From positions 1-45,274 of the forward strand of contig JAEYOX010000099.1 in assembly GCA_023411265.1 (NCBI GenBank): a DNA stretch of 45,274 nt, read 5' to 3'. A program made the translations under genes and the position numbers. Below the pieces are notes generated by a model. The model was not told where the DNA came from. It made no database searches and saw nothing but the letters and a program-made list of their open reading frames with translations. The DNA comes from Bacteroidota bacterium. Lineage in GTDB: Bacteria; Bacteroidota; Bacteroidia; Flavobacteriales; Weeksellaceae. Shown here piece by piece: positions 15,815 through 24,188 of the stretch; positions within the stretch are counted from its first letter, which is position 1; each line of letters starts with the position of its first letter.

Positions 15815-17128
15815 ATGAAAAATATGTTATTTCTGTTCAGTTGCTTCGCTTTTTCCTTGGCGTTTAGCCAGAATTTTAACAGCACGAAAATGGATGAATT
15901 CATGAATACATTGGAGCAACATCAGAAATTCATGGGAAGTGTGGCTGTAGTCCAGAATGGTAAGATGGTGTATCAGCGCGCTGTGGGTTTTGCTGATGCT
16001 GAAAATGAAAAGAAAAACACCCCAAATACCCGATTCAGAATTGGTTCCATTACCAAAACTTTTACCGCAACACTGGTGATGAAAGCTGTCGAAGAAAATA
16101 AATTAAACCTCAGCGACAAACTTTCCCGGTTTTATCCAGAAATTAAAAATGCAGAGAAAATCAGTATCGAACATTTGCTGAATCACCGAAGCGGTATTCA
16201 TAATATTACAAATTTACCCGATTATCTGAGTTGGAATCAAAATGCAATGACCCAACTGGAAATTATTGCCAAAATAAAAAATAGTGGCAACGATTTCGAG
16301 CCCGGTTTTAAAACCAGCTACAGCAATTCAGGCTACATTCTACTGGGTTATATTCTGGAAAAAATCTACGATAAATCTTACGGAGAACTCCTTAAAGAAA
16401 AGATAACCCAACCTTTAGGGTTAAACGCTACTTATTACGGCGGGAAAATTGATCCGAAGAAAATGGAAGCATTTTCCTATACTCTGGAAAATCCGCTTAT
16501 AAAATCTGCGGAAACAGATCTTTCCATTCCTGCCGCTGCAGGCGCAATGGTATCGACGAGTACTGATCTTTTACAGTTCATCCAGAGTTTATTTAGCCAT
16601 AAAATTATTTCCGAAAAAAGCCTGTCCCAGATGATCACAATGACAGATAACTATGGCTTCGGGATTTTTAGTGTTCCGTTTTACAATACGATGGGTTTCG
16701 GGCACAACGGTGGAATTGATGATTTCACTTCGGCACTTTATTATTTTCCTGAACTGAAAATAGGCTACGTCATGCTGTCCAACGGAACAGCTTTCGACAC
16801 CAATCAGATTACCATCGCAGCCATGAGCCTTGCTACAGGAAAAAATATTGAAATTCCGAATTTTACTTCTGTAAAAGTGGAAATTGGCACTTTACAAAAA
16901 TACACCGGAACCTATTCCTCGGCTCAACTTCCGATAAAAATTAAAGTTAGAGAAAAGAACGGACAACTTTTTGCCCAGGCTACCGGACAGGGCGAATTTC
17001 CCTTAGAAGCAAAGTCCGAAAGCAGTTTTACCTTCGACACAGCTGGAATAAAACTCGATTTCGATTCAGATAAAAAAACAATGAAACTTCATCAGGGAGG
17101 CATGGAAATCCTATTCACAAAAGAATAA
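15815..17128 (+). CDS. Secreted serine hydrolase (class C beta-lactamase/S12-like)
   Basis: A 437-residue exported protein. The signal peptide spans about residues 1-19 (FSLAFSQ). The active site has Ser78-x-x-Lys81 (SITK), Tyr168-Ser169-Asn170 (YSN) and His296-Asn-Gly (HNGG, the KTG equivalent), the layout of class C beta-lactamases, D-Ala-D-Ala carboxypeptidases and S12 esterases. The C-terminal 90 residues form a beta-rich domain (YTGTYSSAQLPIKIKV) often found in these proteins. Its HxG third motif and extra domain fit a peptidase or esterase better than a resistance enzyme. It is 41 bases from the M1 aminopeptidase gene on the same strand, so the two probably form a peptide-degrading operon. 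Confidence 0.9.
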   Translation: MKNMLFLFSCFAFSLAFSQNFNSTKMDEFMNTLEQHQKFMGSVAVVQNGKMVYQRAVGFADAENEKKNTPNTRFRIGSITKTFTATLVMKAVEENKLNLSDKLSRFYPEIKNAEKISIEHLLNHRSGIHNITNLPDYLSWNQNAMTQLEIIAKIKNSGNDFEPGFKTSYSNSGYILLGYILEKIYDKSYGELLKEKITQPLGLNATYYGGKIDPKKMEAFSYTLENPLIKSAETDLSIPAAAGAMVSTSTDLLQFIQSLFSHKIISEKSLSQMITMTDNYGFGIFSVPFYNTMGFGHNGGIDDFTSALYYFPELKIGYVMLSNGTAFDTNQITIAAMSLATGKNIEIPNFTSVKVEIGTLQKYTGTYSSAQLPIKIKVREKNGQLFAQATGQGEFPLEAKSESSFTFDTAGIKLDFDSDKKTMKLHQGGMEILFTKE

Positions 17129-17169
17129 AAAACAATTCCCTTTCAAAACCAAATATTAATTGTCACTTT

Positions 17170-19680
17170 ATGAAGAAAATTTTTCTAACCATCTTTAGTT
17201 TAGGAATTATACTCAGTTCAGGCACTGCACTCGCTCAAACCGAAACTTCTGGAAGGGAACCGGTGTACAGAGCAACCCATACACAAACTACTGAACTGAA
17301 ACACACCAAACTGAAGGTGAAATTCGACTACGAAAAAGAACAGATGAGCGGCGAGGCGTGGATTTCGGCAACACCGTATTTTTATCCTTCAGATTCGTTG
17401 GTTTTAAATGCGAAAGCCATGCTAATCCACGAAGTGGCATTAGACAAAAATGGATCTCGTTCTCCGCTGAAATACATTTATCAGAATGATATTCTTCATA
17501 TTAATCTTGATAAAACCTATCAGAAAAATCAGGAATATACCGTTTTCATCAAATATACAGCACGCCCGAACGAAGTAACACAAAAAGGAAGTGCTGCGAT
17601 CACCGACGCCAAAGGCCTGTATTTCATTAATGCTCAGGGAAAAGAGTCTGATAAACCGACTCAAATCTGGACACAGGGAGAAACGGAATCCAGTTCGGTG
17701 TGGTTTCCTACCATTGATAAACCTAATATGAAAACCACACAAGAAATTTATATGACGGTACCGGACAAATACGTCACGCTTTCCAATGGTTATCTGAAAT
17801 CTTCAGTGAAAGAATCCGGCGGATTACGAACTGATCATTGGGTAATGGATAAGAAACATGCGCCTTATCTATTTTTCATGGGCGTTGGGGATTATGCTGT
17901 TGTAAAAGATAAATGGAGAAATATCCCTGTAGATTATTACGTAGAAAAGCAATATGAACCATTTGCCAAACAAATTTTCGGGAACACGCCGGAAATGATG
18001 GAATTCTTTTCTAAAAAATTAAAATATGATTATCCTTGGAACAAATATGCCCAGATAACTGCACGCGATTACGTAAGCGGTGCCATGGAAAATACGACAG
18101 CTGTGCTTCACTCGGATGCAGCACAACAGAAACCTGAAGATCTGATCGATGAAAACCGTTGGGAAGATGTGATCACACACGAGCTCTTCCATCACTGGTT
18201 TGGCGATCTGGTTACCACGGAAAGCTGGAGTCAACTTTCCATGAACGAGTCGTTTGCCAACTATTCAGAGTATTTATGGAACGAGCATAAATATGGAAAA
18301 GATTTCGCCGACTACGGTCTTATGGTCGCCATCCAGGGTTATTTGATGGATCCGTCGAATATTTCCAAAGATTTGATTCGTTTTAATTACCATGCCCGGG
18401 AAGATATGTTCGATGCAGTTTCCTACAATAAAGGCGGCGCTATTCTTCATATGCTTCGGCATTACGTAGGAGATGAAGCCTTTTGGGAAGGGATGCACCA
18501 TTACCTGAAGACAAACGAATACGGAACCGGAGAAGCACATCAGTTCCGTCTTTCCCTAGAAAAAATCACCGGAAAAGACCTGAATTGGTTTTTCAATCAG
18601 TGGTTTTTCGGTAGCGGCCATCCCAAACTCAGTTATTCTTCGAGTTTTGATCCTGTAAAAAAAGAACTTACGGTTTCTGTTAATCAGACTCAATCCGAAT
18701 ATTTCCAGTTTCCGCTAGCTATTGATATTTTTGAAAATGGAAAAGCTGTCAGAAAAAATGTATGGGTAAATGCCCGTTCTAAAAATGATTTTAGATTTCC
18801 CGTTTCCAAAAATGCTGATTTAATTAACCTGAACGCTGACGGAATTCTCTTGGCAGAAATTTCTGAAAATAAAACTCCCGAGCAATATCTTTTGCAATAC
18901 AACGGTTCTGAAGATTTCCTCAGCCGCTACCGTGCGCTGGAAGGAGCAGAGAAAACCCCCGACCATGATGCGGCCGTCAAAACTTTAGCTGCGGCGCTAA
19001 AGGACAAAAACTTTCGGATCCGTATGAAGGCACTCAACATTTTGGATCTTTCAAAAGCCGGTCATGCAAAAACAACTTTATCAGAAGTTGAAAAACTCGC
19101 TGATTCTGATCCCAGAACGCTGGTACAGTCCGCTGCTATTGCCGCACTTCGCAAAACGGGGAACCGGAAATTTTTGGCTCTGTATGAGAAGAAGCTCAAC
19201 ACTCCTTCCAATGCTGTGAAAGCCACTTCACTTGCAGGAATTGTGTCGCTGGACCCTTTAAAAATAAAAGATCTGGCAACGAAGGTTGATCTTGAAAAAG
19301 CGTCAGAAGATGTTATTGCTACTTTGCTTCCTGCGATTGTTCAGAATAAAATTGAATCACAAATGCACGCCATTGGTAGCACAGTGGCTTTTTATCCGTT
19401 TATTAAATTTCAAGACCCGCAACTCGGTGCAACAGCCGAAGAAGGTTTTCACTGGATTATGGATTCAGATAATACCAAAGCCACTGAAAGTGTTACGAAA
19501 ATTCTGATTCAGGCAAAACGACAATTGGGAGAAAATCCTCAAGCCCGAATGATGATACTGAACATGTTGAAAGACGGCCTTTCCAGAAAGATGCGAACTC
19601 TGAAATCCAATCCTGAAAGCACAGCACTGCATCAGCAGGTAGAACTTCTTAATAAAGCGATAACTGCATATCAGCAATAA
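17170..19680 (+). CDS. Secreted M1-family metallo-aminopeptidase with HEAT-like C-terminus
   Basis: An 836-residue zinc aminopeptidase, exported by a signal peptide that ends near residue 22 (ALAQ). The GAMEN exopeptidase motif is at 304-308 and the zinc site His337-Glu338-x-x-His341 with Glu360 (HELFHH, then NESFANY) fits the HExxH-x18-E pattern. The N-terminal beta domain (30-220) and the catalytic domain (220-490) are in family order. From about residue 570 there are helical repeats of HEAT/ARM type (AVKTLAAALKDKNFRIRMKAL and later copies), normal for the long M1 class. It should trim N-terminal residues from peptides in the periplasm. A terminator lies 26 bases after the stop. Confidence 0.95.
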   Translation: MKKIFLTIFSLGIILSSGTALAQTETSGREPVYRATHTQTTELKHTKLKVKFDYEKEQMSGEAWISATPYFYPSDSLVLNAKAMLIHEVALDKNGSRSPLKYIYQNDILHINLDKTYQKNQEYTVFIKYTARPNEVTQKGSAAITDAKGLYFINAQGKESDKPTQIWTQGETESSSVWFPTIDKPNMKTTQEIYMTVPDKYVTLSNGYLKSSVKESGGLRTDHWVMDKKHAPYLFFMGVGDYAVVKDKWRNIPVDYYVEKQYEPFAKQIFGNTPEMMEFFSKKLKYDYPWNKYAQITARDYVSGAMENTTAVLHSDAAQQKPEDLIDENRWEDVITHELFHHWFGDLVTTESWSQLSMNESFANYSEYLWNEHKYGKDFADYGLMVAIQGYLMDPSNISKDLIRFNYHAREDMFDAVSYNKGGAILHMLRHYVGDEAFWEGMHHYLKTNEYGTGEAHQFRLSLEKITGKDLNWFFNQWFFGSGHPKLSYSSSFDPVKKELTVSVNQTQSEYFQFPLAIDIFENGKAVRKNVWVNARSKNDFRFPVSKNADLINLNADGILLAEISENKTPEQYLLQYNGSEDFLSRYRALEGAEKTPDHDAAVKTLAAALKDKNFRIRMKALNILDLSKAGHAKTTLSEVEKLADSDPRTLVQSAAIAALRKTGNRKFLALYEKKLNTPSNAVKATSLAGIVSLDPLKIKDLATKVDLEKASEDVIATLLPAIVQNKIESQMHAIGSTVAFYPFIKFQDPQLGATAEEGFHWIMDSDNTKATESVTKILIQAKRQLGENPQARMMILNMLKDGLSRKMRTLKSNPESTALHQQVELLNKAITAYQQ

Positions 19681-19706
19681 ATAATATGATTAAAGAATGT
19701 GATAAT

Positions 19707-19733
19707 AGGCTTCTACAAAGGAAGCCTTTTTTT
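19707..19733 (+). terminator. Intrinsic terminator
   Basis: AGGCTTC and GAAGCCT form a 7-bp stem with a 7-base loop, followed by seven T. It ends the serine hydrolase/aminopeptidase operon. Confidence 0.85.
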
Positions 19734-19799
19734 GTTGAATCTATAATAAACGCGTGGAAAATGTATAACATTTTGTGAAACAATTCCGTTATTTTCGCA

Positions 19800-22040
19800 A
19801 TGATGAAAAATTTTCTGGAAAACAACCAGCTCCAAGCTGAAACTCTTATTGAACTTTTTGGGCAGGCTCCCGTAGCACTTGCGGTACTGAAAGGGAGAAA
19901 TATGATTGTGGAAGCTTCCAACAGCCTGATGTTAAAATACATGGGCGTAGATGAGGATATTATCGGGCGTCCTATTTATGAAGTTCAACCCCTTTTCAAC
20001 AGTTCAAAATTTCAAAAAATCCTGCTGAATGTTTATGAAAATGGAATTATTCACACTGGACATGAGAAAAGAATGACTCTCATCAAAAACGGCGCAGAAC
20101 TGACCTCTTATTATGATTTCACCTACTCTCCGCTCAAAAATACATTGGGCGAAATTACGGGAATTATTACCATAGCAAATGATGTCACAGAACAGGTTTT
20201 GGCAAAAAAAGAAAATGAGAAGATAGAAGCACGTTTCCGCAACTTGGTGATGGAGGCAGAAATTCCCACTATATTCTTCAAAGGTGAAGATCTCGTTATT
20301 GACATTATCAACGAAAAAGCAAAGGAATACTGGCGAGGGAAACATGTATTATCAGGGTTGCCGCTTCGCGAAGCCCTTCCTGAATTATACACGCAGCCTT
20401 TTTCGGAGATACTTAAAAATGTGTACCGTACTGGAAAAATTTATAAAGAAGATGCCGCCAAAATTATAATATCGCATAACGGTGATCTTCAGACTTTTTA
20501 TATGAACATCAGCTTCAAACCGATATACGACAGCAGCGGAGAAATTTTCGGGGTTCTGAATATGAGTCTGGATGTTACTGAACAAATTACTGCGAGAAAA
20601 ATAATTGAAAAAAGTGAAGAGCAGCTGCGGCAATTTATTGCTGCCGTACCCTTTGCTATGAGTGTTTTGAAAGGCAAAGACTTCCGTATCGAAATGAGTA
20701 ATCGCGGAGTATCTGAATTATGGGAAAAAAATAACAGGAGGATTGGAAAAACGTTGCTTGAGGCTTATCCGGAACTGGAAAATCATATTATTCTGGATTA
20801 TCTGAAGCAAGCCTACGAAACAGGAAAGCAATTCAAAATAAAAGAAATGGAAGTAATGCTCCCACATTTTGAAAAGCCGCGGTACATGAATTATATTTTC
20901 ACCCCGATAGATCTGGGAGAAAATGAAAATACCATTATATCAGTTGGTTACGATACAACAGAGGAAATAGAATTAAAAAGAAAACTGCAGGAAAGCGAAG
21001 TACGTTTCAAAAATCTGGCAGATTCCATTCCACAAATTGTGTGGACAGCAACGGCGGACGGCGAAGTGGATTATTTTAATGAACGGTGGTACGAGCTTTC
21101 AGAGTTTCCAAAAGAAAAGGAATTCCTAAAAAAATGGCAGGAACTTCTACATCAGGATGATATTCAAAATGTTCAGGAAACGTGGAAAAAAAGTGTAGAG
21201 AATGGCGAATTGTATGAAATAGAATACCGTCTTGAGAACCGTAAAACCCCGGGAACATATTACTGGTACCTGGCCAGAGGGCTTCCCATTAAATCTCCGG
21301 ATGGTAAAATATTAAAATGGATAGGCTCCAATACCGATATTCACGAATTTAAAACTTTTTTAAAACAAAAAGATGATTTTCTGTCCATCACAAGTCATGA
21401 ACTGAAAACTCCGCTGACGAGCATCAAACTTTATGCACAGGCTTTGGAACGGATGCTGAAACAGGAGGGCTATGAAAAAGGTGCAGAATATGCGGGGAAA
21501 ATGGGAATTCAAATCAACCGGCTGAATCAGTTAATTACTGATCTTCTGGATGTTACAAAAATACAGAATGGAAAACTGGTTCTCAATAAAACTTTGTTCA
21601 ATTTTGATGAACTGGTGTCTGAAATAGCAGAAGAAGCCATGGTGACCAGCGAACATCATAAGATTATTGTAGAAAAAAGCAATACAGGAATGGTGGAAGG
21701 TGACCGGGAACGCATCCTTCAGGTGATGCAGAATTTCATTTCCAACGCGATTAAATATTCGCCCAATGCAGAAAAAATCATTCTTCGGTGCCATCAGGAT
21801 GAAGAAGGAAATGCCTGTTTCTCCGTAGAAGATTTCGGAATAGGCATTCCTGAGAATAAAACTGAAAAAATATTTGAACAATTCTATCGGGTGAACGAAG
21901 AATCCAGCAATACCTTTGAAGGTATGGGGCTTGGCTTGTACATTTCTTCCCAAATTATACAAAGAAGTGAAGGCACAATAAAAGTGCAAAGCGAATTAGG
22001 CAAAGGATCAAAATTCAGTTTTAGCTTGCCGAAAAAATAA
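19800..22040 (+). CDS. Soluble multi-PAS hybrid-less histidine kinase
   Basis: A 746-residue cytoplasmic kinase with no transmembrane segment. Four tandem PAS/PAC units can be traced: about 15-135, 140-255, 260-385 and 395-520, the first three with similar GEI-G-L-I--DVTE endings. HisKA follows with His533 (ITSHELKTPLTSIK), then the HATPase domain with an N-box (NFISNAIKYS), VEDFGIGIP, FEQFYR and GMGLGLYIS. No receiver domain or response regulator is attached or next to it, so it is an orphan kinase. The start at 19800 follows a TATTTTCG box by two bases, so the leader is very short or the promoter is elsewhere. The ligand of the PAS domains is unknown. Confidence 0.9.
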   Translation: MMKNFLENNQLQAETLIELFGQAPVALAVLKGRNMIVEASNSLMLKYMGVDEDIIGRPIYEVQPLFNSSKFQKILLNVYENGIIHTGHEKRMTLIKNGAELTSYYDFTYSPLKNTLGEITGIITIANDVTEQVLAKKENEKIEARFRNLVMEAEIPTIFFKGEDLVIDIINEKAKEYWRGKHVLSGLPLREALPELYTQPFSEILKNVYRTGKIYKEDAAKIIISHNGDLQTFYMNISFKPIYDSSGEIFGVLNMSLDVTEQITARKIIEKSEEQLRQFIAAVPFAMSVLKGKDFRIEMSNRGVSELWEKNNRRIGKTLLEAYPELENHIILDYLKQAYETGKQFKIKEMEVMLPHFEKPRYMNYIFTPIDLGENENTIISVGYDTTEEIELKRKLQESEVRFKNLADSIPQIVWTATADGEVDYFNERWYELSEFPKEKEFLKKWQELLHQDDIQNVQETWKKSVENGELYEIEYRLENRKTPGTYYWYLARGLPIKSPDGKILKWIGSNTDIHEFKTFLKQKDDFLSITSHELKTPLTSIKLYAQALERMLKQEGYEKGAEYAGKMGIQINRLNQLITDLLDVTKIQNGKLVLNKTLFNFDELVSEIAEEAMVTSEHHKIIVEKSNTGMVEGDRERILQVMQNFISNAIKYSPNAEKIILRCHQDEEGNACFSVEDFGIGIPENKTEKIFEQFYRVNEESSNTFEGMGLGLYISSQIIQRSEGTIKVQSELGKGSKFSFSLPKK

Positions 22041-22095
22041 CAATTCTTTTCTTACTAAACTAATTGAGAAACTCATCAAAAAATAAATCCAAAAT

Positions 22096-22140
22096 CTTAA
22101 AGACCGTGTCAATTGGCTTGAAACGGTCTTTAAGTTTTTT
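22096..22140. terminator. Strong terminator between convergent genes
   Basis: CTTAAAGACCGT and ACGGTCTTTAAG pair perfectly over 12 bp, loop of 15, then six T on the plus strand. It separates the PAS kinase from lpdA. Confidence 0.85.
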
Positions 22141-22154
22141 CAAATTCTACAAAA

Positions 22155-23546
22155 TTAAATGTGAATTACTTCGCCATACGCTGCGGCTACCGCTTCCATG
22201 ATGGCTTCAGAAATAGTCGGATGCGGATGAATTGATTTGATAATCTCATGTCCCGTCGTTTCAAGTTTCCGGGCTACAACGGCCTCAGAAACCAGCTCTG
22301 TTACTCCTTCGCCAATCATGTGACAACCGAGCCATTCTCCATATTTTGCATCGAAAATCACTTTGATAAATCCGTCCGTATTTCCATTGGCAGTAGCTTT
22401 CCCTGATGCAGAGAGAGGAAATTTACCAACTTTTATTTCAAAGCCCTGATCTTTTGCCTGCTTCTCGGTAAGTCCTACAGAGGCTATTTCCGGGTGGCAA
22501 TAGGTACATCCGGGAATATTTCCGTAATCAATTTTTTCGACATGAATTCCTTTAATTTTTTCCACGCAGGTAATTCCTTCCGCCGATGCTACGTGTGCCA
22601 AAGCCTGAGTAGGTATGATGTCTCCGATGGCATAATAACCCGGAACTGATGTTTCATACCATTCATTTACTAATACTTTTCCTTTATCCGTCTGAATGCC
22701 AACTTCTTCCAAGCCGATATTTTCGATATTTGCCGAAATTCCCACTGCAGAAAGCAAAATGTCTGCTTCCAAATTGATCTCGCCGCCTGAGGTTTTCACC
22801 GTCGCTTTTACTCCATTTCCGGAAGTATCCACGCTTTCAACAGACGCATTGGTCATGATTTCAATTCCTGCTTTTTTCAAAGATTTTTCAAGATGTTTTG
22901 AGATTTCTTCATCTTCAACAGGAACAATATTCGGCATAAATTCAACCACGGTTACTTTGGTTCCCATTGTATTGTAGAAATCCGCAAATTCAATTCCGAT
23001 AGCACCAGACCCAACTACAATCATGGATTTAGGCTGCTCTGGCAGCGATAAAGCTTGGCGATAACCTATTACTTTTTTACCATCCTGTGGAAGATTGGGC
23101 AATTCTCTTGAGCGAGCTCCGGTAGCAATGATTATATATTCAGCCGCATATTCGGAAGCTTTTCCTTCTGCATCAGTCACTTCTATTTTTTTGCCGGGTT
23201 TCACTTTGGCAGTTCCCATAATGACATCAATCTTGTTTTTCTTCATCAGAAACTGGATTCCACCGCTCATTTTTGAAGCCACACCACGACTTCTCTGGAT
23301 GACTTTGGAAAACTCAAATCCCGGATTCTCCACTTTATTCAGTCCGTAGTCTTCCGCATGATTCAGATAATTAAAAACATGAGCAGATTTCAGCAACGCT
23401 TTGGTAGGGATGCATCCCCAGTTCAAACAGATGCCTCCCAAGTTTTCTTTTTCAACAATGGCAGTTTTGTATCCTAACTGTGCGGCTCTGATGGCAGTCA
23501 CATAACCTCCGGGACCACTCCCGACAACAATAATATCGTAGTTCAT
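22155..23546 (-). CDS. lpdA: Dihydrolipoyl dehydrogenase (E3)
   Basis: FAD-dependent E3 subunit that reoxidises dihydrolipoamide in 2-oxoacid dehydrogenase complexes and the glycine cleavage system. Of 463 residues, the FAD Rossmann motif GSGPGGYVTA is at 9-18 and the redox disulfide is Cys40/Cys45 (GGICLNWGCIPTK). The NAD motif GSGAIGIEFA lies in the middle, and the C-terminus has catalytic His442 and Glu447 (HPHPTISE). The E1 alpha/beta fusion of a branched-chain type complex is encoded 643 bases upstream on the same strand, with the 87-residue orphan gene (opposite strand) between, so the two may share a pathway but not a transcript. No E2 gene is in the window. Confidence 0.97.
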   Translation of the reverse strand: MNYDIIVVGSGPGGYVTAIRAAQLGYKTAIVEKENLGGICLNWGCIPTKALLKSAHVFNYLNHAEDYGLNKVENPGFEFSKVIQRSRGVASKMSGGIQFLMKKNKIDVIMGTAKVKPGKKIEVTDAEGKASEYAAEYIIIATGARSRELPNLPQDGKKVIGYRQALSLPEQPKSMIVVGSGAIGIEFADFYNTMGTKVTVVEFMPNIVPVEDEEISKHLEKSLKKAGIEIMTNASVESVDTSGNGVKATVKTSGGEINLEADILLSAVGISANIENIGLEEVGIQTDKGKVLVNEWYETSVPGYYAIGDIIPTQALAHVASAEGITCVEKIKGIHVEKIDYGNIPGCTYCHPEIASVGLTEKQAKDQGFEIKVGKFPLSASGKATANGNTDGFIKVIFDAKYGEWLGCHMIGEGVTELVSEAVVARKLETTGHEIIKSIHPHPTISEAIMEAVAAAYGEVIHI

Positions 23547-23646
23547 TCCTAATATTTTAAAACAAAATTACAAAAATAAAATTGAGTGAATATTCATAAT
23601 TCGTTAAGAACAGCTAAATTATATAGATTAACAAATTATTAATCTA

Positions 23647-23675
23647 TTGGTAAGTTTTCAAAAGATTATTACCAA
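23647..23675. promoter_or_regulatory. TTGGTAA-n15-TTACCAA inverted repeat
   Basis: Perfect 7-bp arms around a 15-base spacer, directly next to another inverted repeat. The right arm overlaps the candidate -33 position of the promoter with -7 box at 23691. This is a typical place for a repressor or activator site. Confidence 0.45.
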
Positions 23676-23690
23676 TTAAAAAAATAGTTT

Positions 23691-23698
23691 TAGCTTTG
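23691..23698 (+). promoter_or_regulatory. -7 box of the 87-residue orphan
   Basis: TAGCTTTG is a perfect TAnnTTTG. A TTA, not TTG, sits 19 bases upstream. The transcript would have a leader of about 170 bases. Confidence 0.5.
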
Positions 23699-23876
23699 CA
23701 TTGAAATATGCACTAATTATTTGATAATATTCCATTACATATTTTTAATCATTTATTTAGTAAATATTTAAAATCTATAATGGATATTTATCCATTTCGG
23801 AACATTAATAACACAAATGTAAAATCAAATCCATAATGCCCCATCTGCATTTTGGATAAAAAAAGCTAGAGTTATC

Positions 23877-24140
23877 ATGAAATACACTTTATTGAAACGA
23901 AGGAAAAGTGTGAACGTTAAAAACAATTCAGAATTTGTAACCTGGATGAGAAAAAATGATATAGAGGCTTGGGATACAGATGAAGAGTTCATGAGGGGAT
24001 ACGCCCACAGAAAAATGACGTTTGAGAAAATTGATATTCCTTACGAAAATTCCACTCTATTTGTAGAAGCTTTGGTAAAAAACAATCTCCTCAAGATAGA
24101 GAAACGAATGCGAAACTTCTGGAGTTTCTTACAAAAATGA
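23877..24140 (+). CDS. Small hypothetical protein (87 residues)
   Basis: I do not recognise this gene. It encodes 87 residues with no signal peptide or membrane span, so it should be cytoplasmic. The sequence is charged (about a third Lys, Arg, Asp or Glu) and likely helical, with two Trp near the middle (VTWMRKNDIEAWDTDEEFMRGYAHRK split by acidic residues) and a basic C-terminus (KIEKRMRNFWSFLQK). It is the only plus-strand gene between lpdA and the E1 fusion gene. Evidence that it is real is the ATG start, the dense promoter and inverted repeats upstream, and coding-like codon use. A terminator-like hairpin lies 18 bases after the stop, oriented mainly for the opposite strand. Confidence 0.6.
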   Translation: MKYTLLKRRKSVNVKNNSEFVTWMRKNDIEAWDTDEEFMRGYAHRKMTFEKIDIPYENSTLFVEALVKNNLLKIEKRMRNFWSFLQK

Positions 24141-24150
24141 GATTTTAATT

Positions 24151-24179
24151 AATAAAAAAACTGCCGGAATCAGCAGTTT
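24151..24179 (-). terminator. Terminator of the E1 fusion gene
   Basis: On the minus strand AAACTGC and GCAGTTT form a 7-bp stem with an 8-base loop, followed by seven T. It lies ten bases after the E1 stop and may also stop the convergent orphan gene. Confidence 0.75.
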
Positions 24180-24188
24180 CTTGTAAGG

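Larger units (their letters stand above)
23547..23876. promoter_or_regulatory. Palindrome-rich leader upstream of the 87-residue orphan
   Basis: This 330-base AT-rich stretch has no gene but four inverted repeats. They are TAGATTAA/TTAATCTA (23624-23646), TTGGTAA/TTACCAA (23647-23675), AATGGATATTTATCCATT (23779-23796) and an 11-bp arm with one mismatch (23829-23857). A perfect -7 box TAGCTTTG is at 23691-23698, so the second repeat overlaps the expected -33 position and the last two fall in a leader of about 170 bases. This would fit an operator plus a structured 5' leader. It also carries whatever promoter lpdA uses. Confidence 0.5.
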
